DNA of 37,371 bases from Campylobacteraceae bacterium (GTDB taxonomy: Bacteria; Campylobacterota; Campylobacteria; Campylobacterales; Sulfurospirillaceae). The stretch lies in contig JALSKH010000186.1 in NCBI GenBank assembly GCA_026988975.1, positions 1-37,371 on the forward strand, given 5' to 3'. Below the pieces are notes generated by a model. It made no database searches and was not told the origin of the DNA. It worked only from the letters and a program-made list of their open reading frames with translations. Both the position numbers and the translations under genes were made by a program. Below, piece by piece: positions 27,553 to 36,559 of this stretch (positions are counted from its first letter, which is position 1; each line of letters opens with the position of its first letter).

Positions 27553-29105
27553 TAGTAGAATCAACAGTTGTTGGGATAAGTGCCATAGTGGGTGCTGGTA
27601 TAGGGTTTTTTGTTGCCAAAAAAATGGATGCGGCTAATTATAATTTATATGTAGAGCAGGCAAAGGCTAAAGCTAAAGCCATAGAGCATGAAGCAGAGTT
27701 GATACTAAAAAACAGTGATCTTAAAGTAAAAGCTGCCGAATTAGAAGCTAGACAAAAGTACGAAGAAAAACTAATAGTTTGCAATAAAGACCACTCTGAA
27801 AAGATGTTTGAATTGGAGAAAAAAGAGGAGCATTACAAAGAGGAACTCAAGAAAATAAATAGAGAAAAAAGTGAACTTGGCAATATCCAAAAAGAGGCAA
27901 AAGAGTTATTTGAAGAGGGAACTAAGCTCAAAGAGGAGTATAGCTCAAAAGTACAAGAGGCTCTTAATGTGCTAGAAAAATCAGCTGGACTTACTCAAAG
28001 CGAAGCAAGAGATATAGTGCTTAAAAAGGTTGAAGAGCAGTCAAGATCTGAGATAGCACACATCGTTAGAAAGTACGAAGAAGAGGCAAAACAAGATGTA
28101 CGAAGAAGAGTAAACTATATCTTAGCGCAAGCAACAAGCAGATTTGCAGGCGAATTTGCAGCAGAGCGACTTATAAATGTTGTAAATATTAAAAATGATG
28201 AATTAAAAGGTAGGATAATAGGAAAAGAGGGTAGAAATATAAAAACCCTTGAGATGCTTTTAGGAGTCGATATCATCATAGACGACACCCCAAATGCTAT
28301 TATCCTTAGTAGCTTCAATCTTTACAGAAGAGCAGTGGCAACAAAAGTGATAGAGTTACTTGTCGAAGATGGAAGAATCCAACCAGCTAGGATAGAGGCT
28401 ATATACGAAAAGACAAAAGCAGAGTTTGACAAAGGCTTGATAGAAGAGGGTGAAAATATCCTGATGGATTTAGGATTGACTAAAGTACATCCTGAGATAG
28501 TAAAACTCATCGGAAGATTGAAATTTCGTGCAAGTTATGGGCAAAATGCACTTGGTCACTCTTTAGAAGTTGCTCATTTAGCCGGCATAATCGCAGCTGA
28601 GTGTGGTGGCGACGAGATGCTAGCAAGACGAGCGGGCATACTTCACGATATAGGAAAAGCATTGACTCATGATTTCCCTGGAAGCCATGTTGATTTGGGT
28701 GCAGATATCTGTAAAAGATACAAAGAGAAAGATGCCGTTATAAATGCCATATATGCTCACCATGGACATGAGGAACCAACTTCTGTCGAGTCAGCCGCAG
28801 TTTGTGCTGCCGACACTCTTTCAGCTGCAAGACCTGGAGCAAGAAGAGAAGTTTTAGAGGCATTTTTAAAGAGAGTAAAAAGCATAGAAGAGATAGCAAC
28901 AGATAAAGATGGCATAAAAAATGCCTATGCTATAAATGCAGGACGAGAAGTGCGAGTCATAGCAAATGCAAAGCTTGTAAATGATGATGAAGCAGTACTT
29001 TTGGCAAAAGAGATAGCAAAAGAGATAGAGGGAAAAGTCCAATATCCAGGCGAGATAAAAGTAAATGTTATAAGAGAAGTTCGCTCCATAGACTTCGCTA
29101 GATAA
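27549..29105 (+). CDS. rny: Ribonuclease Y
   Basis: N-terminal TM, long coiled coil, KH domain (IIGKEGRNIKTLEMLLGVDIIIDDTP), HD domain (AGILHDIGKALTHD), AYAINAGREVRV. Confidence 0.97.
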   Translation: MIVESTVVGISAIVGAGIGFFVAKKMDAANYNLYVEQAKAKAKAIEHEAELILKNSDLKVKAAELEARQKYEEKLIVCNKDHSEKMFELEKKEEHYKEELKKINREKSELGNIQKEAKELFEEGTKLKEEYSSKVQEALNVLEKSAGLTQSEARDIVLKKVEEQSRSEIAHIVRKYEEEAKQDVRRRVNYILAQATSRFAGEFAAERLINVVNIKNDELKGRIIGKEGRNIKTLEMLLGVDIIIDDTPNAIILSSFNLYRRAVATKVIELLVEDGRIQPARIEAIYEKTKAEFDKGLIEEGENILMDLGLTKVHPEIVKLIGRLKFRASYGQNALGHSLEVAHLAGIIAAECGGDEMLARRAGILHDIGKALTHDFPGSHVDLGADICKRYKEKDAVINAIYAHHGHEEPTSVESAAVCAADTLSAARPGARREVLEAFLKRVKSIEEIATDKDGIKNAYAINAGREVRVIANAKLVNDDEAVLLAKEIAKEIEGKVQYPGEIKVNVIREVRSIDFAR

Positions 29106-29134
29106 CTCTACATGTAGAGGGCTGTTTTAAGTAA

Positions 29135-30886
29135 ATGTATAGTTTTAAAACATTTTACAAAGAGGCTAAAAAGTATAAAAAAGAGCTGATATTTGCAAAT
29201 TTATTGGCTCTATTTGCTGTTATAGTCAGCACCCCCGCACCACTTGTGATGCCTGTTTTGGTGGATGAAGTTCTACTAAAAAAACCCGGCATCGTCACAA
29301 AAACCATAGACTCTTTTTTTGGACATACTTCACAAGCATATGTCTATGTTGGCATAATGCTCATCGTGGTTATACTGCTTAGAGCTCTCTATTTTGTCTT
29401 AAATTACTACCAAACAAAACTTTTCACCATCGTTTCCAAAAATATATCATTTAAGCTGAGAAAGGATTTGCTAGAGCATTTAAGCAGAGTTGCTATAAAT
29501 GAGCTTGAATTTTTTGGCTCAGGCAAGAGTGCTTCTTTGATGGTGGTTGATGTCGATACTGTTGAGAACTTTTTGGGCTCTTTTGTTAGTAGGTTGATTA
29601 TATCGATCTTGACTATCATAGGTGTCGGGATTGTTTTATTGCTGATTCATTGGCAACTGGCTCTTTTTATACTTATACTGAATCCATTCGTTGTTGTTTT
29701 GACTACAAAAATCGCAAAAAAAGTCTCTGTTTTAAAACGAAAACAGAACAAAGCATTTGAACTATTTCAAGAGTCATTAAGCGAAACTTTGGAGCTTTTT
29801 TCTCAAATAAGAGCAGCAAATCAGGATAAAAATTTCTTTGGTAGAGTGATTAGCACAGCAAGAGAGATAAAAGATAGATCAATCGAATTTACATACAAAA
29901 GTGATGGTGCAAGCAGACTCTCTTTTTTGGTTTTTTTATCAGGTTTCGAGGCTTTTAGGGCAGCTAGTATCCTAGTCGTTGCTTATAGTGACCTTAGTAT
30001 CGGTTTGATGTTTGGGATATTTGGTTATCTTTGGGTGATGATGACTCCGATACAAGATATCTTAAATATCCAATACGCTTATCATAATGCAAAGAAGTCT
30101 TTAGATAGGATTAACGCTATATTTGCCTTAAGGCAAGAGCCTAGTTATCCTCATCTGTGCAATCCTTTTGAAAAAAGCAGTACAAATAAGATAGAAGTGA
30201 AAAATTTAAGTTTTGCTTATGATGATGGTAAAAATATTTTAGACAAAATAAACCTAACTATAAAAAAAGGTACAAAAGTTGCTATAGTAGGTGCAAGTGG
30301 AAGTGGAAAGACTACTCTAGCCCATCTTTTGGTGGGATTATATACCTTTGATAGTGGGGATATCTTGTATGATGATTGTTCTATCAAAGAGATTGGACTA
30401 GACATAGTAAGAGATCATGTTTATCTTGTTTTGCAAAATCCACAAATATTTAATGATACTATAAGAGCAAATTTGACCTTTGGGAGAGAGATAGATGACG
30501 ATAAGCTGCTTGAGGCGTTAGATATAGCTCAAATAGGAAGTTTTGTGCAGGGTTTAAAAGATGGATTAGATACGCAAGTCGGAAAGAGTGGAGTTAAATT
30601 TTCGGGCGGTCAAAGACAAAGACTGTCAATCGCAAGAATGATAGTGCAAAATTCAAATGTTGTTATACTAGACGAGTCCACATCAGCACTTGATGTGCAT
30701 ACAGAGAGCAGGCTTTTTGAGTCGTTAAATGAGTATTTAAAAGATAAGACTACAATTATAATAGCACATAGATTAAGCACCATCAGAAAGGCTGATTATA
30801 TCTATGTGCTCGACCATGGAGTAGTAGAAGAAGAGGGCACACATGATGAACTTGAGTACCTAACCAGATATGAAGCCAACCAATAG
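29135..30886 (+). CDS. MsbA-like ABC exporter (fused TMD-NBD)
   Basis: Six-TM region; Walker A GASGSGKTT, SGGQRQRLSIARM, Walker B VVILDESTSALD, H-loop IIIAHRLSTI. Confidence 0.95.
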   Translation: MYSFKTFYKEAKKYKKELIFANLLALFAVIVSTPAPLVMPVLVDEVLLKKPGIVTKTIDSFFGHTSQAYVYVGIMLIVVILLRALYFVLNYYQTKLFTIVSKNISFKLRKDLLEHLSRVAINELEFFGSGKSASLMVVDVDTVENFLGSFVSRLIISILTIIGVGIVLLLIHWQLALFILILNPFVVVLTTKIAKKVSVLKRKQNKAFELFQESLSETLELFSQIRAANQDKNFFGRVISTAREIKDRSIEFTYKSDGASRLSFLVFLSGFEAFRAASILVVAYSDLSIGLMFGIFGYLWVMMTPIQDILNIQYAYHNAKKSLDRINAIFALRQEPSYPHLCNPFEKSSTNKIEVKNLSFAYDDGKNILDKINLTIKKGTKVAIVGASGSGKTTLAHLLVGLYTFDSGDILYDDCSIKEIGLDIVRDHVYLVLQNPQIFNDTIRANLTFGREIDDDKLLEALDIAQIGSFVQGLKDGLDTQVGKSGVKFSGGQRQRLSIARMIVQNSNVVILDESTSALDVHTESRLFESLNEYLKDKTTIIIAHRLSTIRKADYIYVLDHGVVEEEGTHDELEYLTRYEANQ

Positions 30887-31121
30887 AAGTTAGTAAAGCA
30901 CTTATATGCAAGGCAGAAACTCGCAGGTGTACTTATTGTACATCAAGAGTTTCTAACGCAGCAGATAAGTGCTTTATTAACTTTCCTTCGGACAAAAAGA
31001 TAATGGCACGATTACGGCGTTAGATTTTCTTGAATTAGCTATGGCTAGTCCTACGAAAATCTGCCTTGTACTCGCACCATTCTCTTTTTGCTATTGGTTG
31101 GTTTCATATCTGGTTAGGTAC
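30856..31121. repeat. Structured inverted-repeat element B: 31-bp arms enclosing two head-to-head hairpin units
   Basis: Arms 30856-30886 and 31091-31121 (30/31 complementary); left arm is the last 31 nt of the ABC-exporter CDS including the stop. Units 30889-30981 and 30993-31090. Confidence 0.94.
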
Positions 31122-31168
31122 TATAAGCTTAGAAGGTGCATTTTATAGTTATACACAAGGAGTTTAGG

Positions 31169-31825
31169 ATGAAAAGATTTATTTACATGTTAATGGGAGT
31201 TATGCTGTTTGCGACAGTTTCGTTTGCAGGTGCAGAAGAGGAGTTGCTAGATAGTGCAAATTCTCTTCATGAGATACTAAGAGTTCACAAGATACCGGCA
31301 AAGATACTCTCAAAATCAAAAGCTATAGTAGTGATACCGAGTGCTACAAAGATAGGCTTTTTTATAGGTGGAGAGTTTGGTGGTGGAGTTGCAAGCATAA
31401 GAAGAGGTGATGGCTCGTGGAGCAATCCTTTTTTTGTAAAACTTAAAAGTGGAAGTCTAGGTTGGCAGTTTGGATATGAACATAACTCTATATTGTTGAT
31501 TTTCAATAGCCAAAAGAGCGTAAATTCACTACTTTCAAGCAGTATAACCATAGGCGCAGATGCTACTGCTTCAGCAGGACCACTTGCTAAGACATACGAA
31601 AAAAACAGCAAGATAAATTTTAGTGCAGAGATATATGCATATAGAAAATCCGAAGGACTATTTCTAGGAGCTAGCCTAAAAGGTGGTGTGATAGATCAAG
31701 ATTTTGACAAAGATATAGAGTATTATGGCAATGGCATGAAGGCTGGAAACATAGTAAATATGCCTATAAAGCAAGACACTTATGCTATAAAAGAGTATTT
31801 TAATGCCATAAATGCGATAAGGTAA
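31169..31825 (+). CDS. SYLF (YSC84-like) lipid-binding domain protein
   Basis: ATG with aaggag Shine-Dalgarno, signal peptide, AIVVIPSATKIGFFIGGEFGGGVASIR..., SSITIGADATASAGPLAKT. Confidence 0.88.
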   Translation: MKRFIYMLMGVMLFATVSFAGAEEELLDSANSLHEILRVHKIPAKILSKSKAIVVIPSATKIGFFIGGEFGGGVASIRRGDGSWSNPFFVKLKSGSLGWQFGYEHNSILLIFNSQKSVNSLLSSSITIGADATASAGPLAKTYEKNSKINFSAEIYAYRKSEGLFLGASLKGGVIDQDFDKDIEYYGNGMKAGNIVNMPIKQDTYAIKEYFNAINAIR

Positions 31826-31831
31826 GAGGAG

Positions 31832-32404
31832 TTGCAAGATATACTAAACTCTTTATCAACCTATGGATATATCATTTTGTTTGTATATTCGCTAGGTGGT
31901 GGCATGGTAGCTCTCATAGCAGCTGGTGTGCTTTCGTACTCAGGTCAGATGGATTTAAGCCTCTCTATAGCTGTAGCATTCATAGCAAATGCCATCGGAG
32001 ATACAGCACTCTTTTATATAAGTAGATACAATAAAGCTCAGATGATGCCATACCTAAAAAAACATAGAAGAAAGTTGGCTTTAAGTCATCTTCTGATGAA
32101 AAAATATGGAGATAAAATCATATTTTTTCAAAAGTTTATTTACGGCATAAAAACTCTCATTCCAATAGCCATAGGTTTTACAAAATACAGTGCTATTAAA
32201 TTCAATGTTTTAAATGTCATCTCAGCAGCTCTATGGAGCCTGATAGTAGGATTTGCAAGTTACAAAGCAGGAGAAACGCTCATGAGTGCAAGCAAATACA
32301 TATCGTCAAATCCTTGGTTAGCGCCTCTTGTCCTAGTATCCTTGATAGGACTTTTATGGCTCTACATGCAACAAGCAACAAAAAAGAAAAAGAGAGTGGT
32401 TTAA
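31832..32404 (+). CDS. DedA/VTT-domain membrane protein
   Basis: ANAIGDTALFYISRY..., QKFIYGIKTLIPIAIGFTKYS; TTG start with gagga Shine-Dalgarno. Confidence 0.8.
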   Translation: MQDILNSLSTYGYIILFVYSLGGGMVALIAAGVLSYSGQMDLSLSIAVAFIANAIGDTALFYISRYNKAQMMPYLKKHRRKLALSHLLMKKYGDKIIFFQKFIYGIKTLIPIAIGFTKYSAIKFNVLNVISAALWSLIVGFASYKAGETLMSASKYISSNPWLAPLVLVSLIGLLWLYMQQATKKKKRVV

Positions 32405-32414
32405 CCCACTCTCT
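32391..32414 (-). terminator. Rho-independent-type terminator of the cyclophilin gene, overlapping the DedA 3' end
   Basis: AGAGAGTGG / CCACTCTCT 9-bp stem with 6-nt loop; reading minus it is followed by ttttctttttt. Confidence 0.7.
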
Positions 32415-32424
32415 TGTCGGTTGA

Positions 32425-32916
32425 TTATAAACTCTCTTTTATCTCTATACTCTCTATCTTGTCGCCTTGTTGTATGGCATCAAGAACTTTCATACTCTCA
32501 ACATCACTAGGTTCGATTCCGCCAAATACAGTATGAACACCATCAAGATGAGGCAAATCATCATAACAGATAAAAAATTGACTCCCACCAGTATCTCGTC
32601 CCGCATGAGCCATAGAAAGACTACCTTTGTGGTGTTTACTTGTTTGATTGTCACATTCACAAGCTATACTCCAGCCAGGGCCACCAGTGCCAGTACCCAA
32701 TGGACAGCCACCTTGAGCAACAAATCCAGGAATCACTCTATGAAAATTCAAACCATTATAAAATCCATCATTTACCAAAGTAGCAAAGTTAGCCACGGTA
32801 TTTGGAGTCTCTTGCGGATACAATTTAGCCCTCATCTCACCATTTTTAGTCTTGATAACAGCCCACTGAAATTTATCTAACTCCTCTGGAGTATAATCAT
32901 ATGTTTTTAAACTCAT
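32425..32916 (-). CDS. Cyclophilin-type peptidyl-prolyl cis-trans isomerase
   Basis: FHRVIPGFVAQGGCPLGTGTGGPGW, GSLSMAHAGRDTGGSQFFI, HTVFGGI. Confidence 0.96.
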   Translation of the reverse strand: MSLKTYDYTPEELDKFQWAVIKTKNGEMRAKLYPQETPNTVANFATLVNDGFYNGLNFHRVIPGFVAQGGCPLGTGTGGPGWSIACECDNQTSKHHKGSLSMAHAGRDTGGSQFFICYDDLPHLDGVHTVFGGIEPSDVESMKVLDAIQQGDKIESIEIKESL

Positions 32917-32939
32917 TTTTTCCCTTTTGTTTTTAGTAC

Positions 32940-33024
32940 ATCAGACTTCTTTTAAAACTATCTCTTAGAGACAAATCCTCCCGTTGGTCTGAGCCTCACA
33001 AGATAGTTTTAAAAGAAGTCTGAT
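32940..33024. repeat. Perfect 24-bp inverted repeat with 37-nt loop
   Basis: atcagacttcttttaaaactatct (32940-32963) / agatagttttaaaagaagtctgat (33001-33024). Confidence 0.95.
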
Positions 33025-33304
33025 ACAGATAAAATTATATCTAAAGTAGTGTTAATTTTCCATTGTTGCATTGGTCGATTTTTTACTAGAAAGAGAAAAT
33101 CAAAAGTAGCTATTTACAGCAACTCCCATTGTTCGCAGGACTAACGAGTTAATTCAAGAACAATTAACACAGTATATACGAAACCTCTTGATACCCAGAG
33201 AGAAGCTTATTTTTGGGCAATCTTCAAAAGATAAAAGTTTTCGAATTAACAAGTTAGTACTTCAAATTTTATATTTCAAATCTTACTCAAAAGTTCTATT
33301 ATGC

Positions 33305-33333
33305 TTGACAATATAAACAAGATATACTATAAT
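33305..33333 (+). promoter_or_regulatory. Consensus sigma70 promoter upstream of ATPase 1
   Basis: TTGACA (33305-33310), 17-nt spacer, TATAAT (33328-33333). Confidence 0.75.
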
Positions 33334-33364
33334 TGCTTATTAAAACAAGCAAAAAGGTGTATAG

Positions 33365-34588
33365 ATGAATGGTCAGTTTAAACAGTATTCACTCCAATCG
33401 ATAAAAAGTGTAGATACCACCTATAAAAGATACTTTTTTAATGAGGTTGATTTCAATCAAAAACTTATAGGGATAGTGGGCGATAGAGGGATAGGGAAGA
33501 CAACTTTTTTGCTGCAATACCTCAAAGAGCTTGATCTGCCATACAATAAAAAACTCTATGTAAGTGCCGAGTATTTACTTTTAAGTGCTATTTCACTTTT
33601 TGAATTGGCAGAAGATTTTTGCAAATTTGGAGGTGAGATATTAGTAATAGATGAGATCCACCAGATCCCGGAATTTGAAAAACATTTAAAAACGATATAT
33701 GACTTTTTGGATTTAAAAGTTATCTTTAGCGGTAGTAGTGCCATCAAACTCCAACATGCAAAAGCTGACTTAAGCAGAAGAGCGTTGTCGTATCACTTTG
33801 GAGGGTTAAGTTACAGAGAGTTTTTAGAGTTGAAGTTAGGAATAAAACTAAACTCTTTTGAGTTGGAAGATATTTTACAAAACCATACCGAAATAGCTTC
33901 AGATATTTTTGAAAAAATAAAACCCTTAGAGCACTTTAGGGAGTATTTACAATATGGCTACTATCCGTTTTACTTTGATGACAAAGAGCATTATCTGCAA
34001 AGAGTCAATGAAACGATCAATACTACGATAGAGCATGACTTGGCATATATCTTTAACATAGAGCCAAAATATCTTATGAAATTAAAACAACTTGTTGCTA
34101 TGATCTGCTCCTCTAAGCCTTATGCGTTAAATATCTCAAAATTAGCTCAAAAGATAGAGATAAACAGAAACACCCTCTATCAATACCTCTACTACCTAAA
34201 ACGGGGCAAAATATTTAATCTGCTCAATCATCAAGCAAAAGGGGATAATATCTTTACAAAACCTGCAAAAATATACCTTGGCAATACAAACTTAGCCTAT
34301 GCTTACTGCTCAAACCAAGAGGTAGGAACCATAAGGGAGATATTTTTTGCCAATCAGATGCAAAACTATCTCTCTTTACTTAAAAACAGAAGTTTTTTAG
34401 ATGATCAACTACTAGCTAGCAAGCAGGGTGATTTTTTAGTCAAAAACAGATACACTTTCGAGATAGGTGGGAAAAAGAAAAGCTTTAAGCAGATAAAAGA
34501 TCTACCTAGCTCTTTTGTAGTAGCTGATGATATTGAGGTGGGTTTTAACAACAAAATACCTCTTTGGTTGTTTGGGTTTTTGTATTGA
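33365..34588 (+). CDS. AAA_14/DUF4143-type ATPase (tandem copy 1)
   Basis: Walker A GDRGIGKTTFL, Walker B EILVIDEIHQIP, sensor VIFSGSSAIKL, C-terminal GDFLVKNRYTFEIGGKKKSFKQIKD. Confidence 0.88.
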   Translation: MNGQFKQYSLQSIKSVDTTYKRYFFNEVDFNQKLIGIVGDRGIGKTTFLLQYLKELDLPYNKKLYVSAEYLLLSAISLFELAEDFCKFGGEILVIDEIHQIPEFEKHLKTIYDFLDLKVIFSGSSAIKLQHAKADLSRRALSYHFGGLSYREFLELKLGIKLNSFELEDILQNHTEIASDIFEKIKPLEHFREYLQYGYYPFYFDDKEHYLQRVNETINTTIEHDLAYIFNIEPKYLMKLKQLVAMICSSKPYALNISKLAQKIEINRNTLYQYLYYLKRGKIFNLLNHQAKGDNIFTKPAKIYLGNTNLAYAYCSNQEVGTIREIFFANQMQNYLSLLKNRSFLDDQLLASKQGDFLVKNRYTFEIGGKKKSFKQIKDLPSSFVVADDIEVGFNNKIPLWLFGFLY

Positions 34589-34662
34589 AATGCAAATAAT
34601 ACTTGACAAAATAAAAATAATATGTTAATGTAAATTTACAATTAATTTCTTAAGGTGTAAAT

Positions 34663-35880
34663 ATGGATTTACAATATTTTTTTGAAGAACAAGATAAGCT
34701 TTTAGACAAAGTATCAATGTCAAAAAAAAGATATTTATTTGAAAGTATAGATTTAAATCTAAAATGTATAGCTATTTTAGGTCAAAGAGGGGTTGGTAAA
34801 ACGACACTTATGCTTCAAATGATTAAATCTAAATACAACAATAATAAAGCTCTATATATATCGATAGATAGTCCGTTTTTTCAATCTATATCTTTATATG
34901 AGTTTGCAAAAGAGTTTGAGCAGATGGGTGGAGAGGTGCTGTTTGTTGATGAAGTTCACAAATATCCAAATTGGTCATCTCATATAAAAGAGATATATGA
35001 TAAGCTTGACATAAAGGTTATATTTTCAGGTTCTTCAATCTTGAAAATCTCAAAGCAAAATGGTGATCTCTCAAGAAGAGCAGTTGTTTACACTCTTGAA
35101 AATCTCTCTTTTAGAGAGTATCTTTTGTTTAGCGATATTGAAAATTTTAAGCCACTATCTCTTGAAGATATTTTAACCAATCACCAAAGCTATGCAAAAG
35201 ATATAGTTAAACAAATTAAACCGTTAAAATATTTTAAAGAGTATTTGAAAGTCGGAGCATATCCATTTTTTTTGGAAGATAGAAGTGTTTATCATAAAAG
35301 AGTAGCGCAGATATTAAATATTATTTTAGAGAGCGATTTGCCATATATCAATCAAATAGAGATGGCTCAAATTTCAAAACTTAAAAAACTTCTTTATCTA
35401 CTTGCGGTGAGTGTTCCGTTTGTACCGAATATTACGGACTTATCACAATCAACCAATATATCTAGGCCAAAAATCTATGAGTATTTGCAATATTTAGAAG
35501 ATGCTAAAATCATAAATAGTTTACGAAGTAAAGATAAAGGATACTCTATAATGTCAAAACCTCAAAAACTATTTATGCAAAATAGCAATATATCTTATGC
35601 CGTAACTCAAAATCCAAATATAGGTGCATTAAGAGAGACTTTTTTTGTTAATCAGATTAAAAATTACTATGCAGATAGCAGTAGTTTTTTAGATGAATAT
35701 ATTTACAGTGCAAAACAGGGTGATTTTTTAGTTGACGGCAGATACACTTTTGAGATAGGTGGAAAAAATAAAAGCTTTAAACAGATAAAAGATATACCAA
35801 ACTCTTTTATAGCAGCTGATGATATTGAGGTGGGGTTTGGTGATAAAATCCCTCTTTGGCTGTTTGGGTTTTTGTATTAA
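34663..35880 (+). CDS. AAA_14/DUF4143-type ATPase (tandem copy 2)
   Basis: Walker A GQRGVGKTTLM, Walker B EVLFVDEVHKYP, VIFSGSSILKI, C-terminal GDFLVDGRYTFEIGGKNKSFKQIKD; paralogous to copy 1 along its whole length. Confidence 0.88.
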   Translation: MDLQYFFEEQDKLLDKVSMSKKRYLFESIDLNLKCIAILGQRGVGKTTLMLQMIKSKYNNNKALYISIDSPFFQSISLYEFAKEFEQMGGEVLFVDEVHKYPNWSSHIKEIYDKLDIKVIFSGSSILKISKQNGDLSRRAVVYTLENLSFREYLLFSDIENFKPLSLEDILTNHQSYAKDIVKQIKPLKYFKEYLKVGAYPFFLEDRSVYHKRVAQILNIILESDLPYINQIEMAQISKLKKLLYLLAVSVPFVPNITDLSQSTNISRPKIYEYLQYLEDAKIINSLRSKDKGYSIMSKPQKLFMQNSNISYAVTQNPNIGALRETFFVNQIKNYYADSSSFLDEYIYSAKQGDFLVDGRYTFEIGGKNKSFKQIKDIPNSFIAADDIEVGFGDKIPLWLFGFLY

Positions 35881-35917
35881 AGGCAAATGAGGCATCGGAA
35901 ACCAACCCTCTATAATT

Positions 35918-36559
35918 TTACTGGCGTGTTAATTTTCCATCTTTCACTTCATAAGTTTTATCTGATATTTGTTTGCAGTCGTTTGGTTCGTGTGTTACCA
36001 TTATAGTGGCTATATTTTTTGATTTTGTTATATTTTGTACTAGGGTTAGCATGTGTGCTCTTGTTTCGTAGTCTAATCCGCTAAATGGTTCATCTAGTAG
36101 TAAGATGGGTTTGTCTCTTAGGAGTGATCTTGCTAGTGCTACTCTTTGTTGCTGTCCTCCTGATAGTGATGCTGAGATTTTTGTCTCAAAACCGTTCAAT
36201 CCTACTTCATTTAGTATCTTGTGTACCTCTTTCATATTTGGTTTTTTGGAAGTGCCTGAGACTCCTAGGATTATATTTTTTTCTACACTTAAATGCTCAA
36301 AAAGGTTATATTTTTGAAACAGTATCGTGATAGGTCGCTTCTCGGGTGGAAGGGTTGTTATATCTTTGCTTTCAAAAGATATAGTGCCACTTATGGGCTT
36401 TAAAAAACCAGATATTAAATCAAGTAGGGTTGATTTGCCATTGCCGCTTGCTCCGACTATACCGACTATCTCGCCTCTTTTTGCTTCTAATGAAAAGTTG
36501 TATGTGATCTCTTGATTTTGACTTTTGTATCTGTATAAAATATCTTTTATGATTAGCAA
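35918..36559 (-). CDS. ABC transporter ATP-binding protein, ThiQ-like
   Basis: GASGNGKSTLLDLI, LSGGQQQRVALARSL, ILLLDEPFSGLD, VTHEPNDCKQI; overlaps ThiP-like permease. Confidence 0.85.
   Translation of the reverse strand: MLIIKDILYRYKSQNQEITYNFSLEAKRGEIVGIVGASGNGKSTLLDLISGFLKPISGTISFESKDITTLPPEKRPITILFQKYNLFEHLSVEKNIILGVSGTSKKPNMKEVHKILNEVGLNGFETKISASLSGGQQQRVALARSLLRDKPILLLDEPFSGLDYETRAHMLTLVQNITKSKNIATIMVTHEPNDCKQISDKTYEVKDGKLTRQ

Noticed and set aside
30889-31090. CRISPR-like array or simple terminator
   Set aside because: No regularly spaced direct repeats. Two opposed hairpin units inside a 31-bp inverted repeat are far larger than an ordinary terminator.
34663-35880. Toxin-antitoxin interpretation of the tandem ATPases
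   Set aside because: Both are ~400-aa paralogous ATPases; no small antitoxin-like partner ORF is present.
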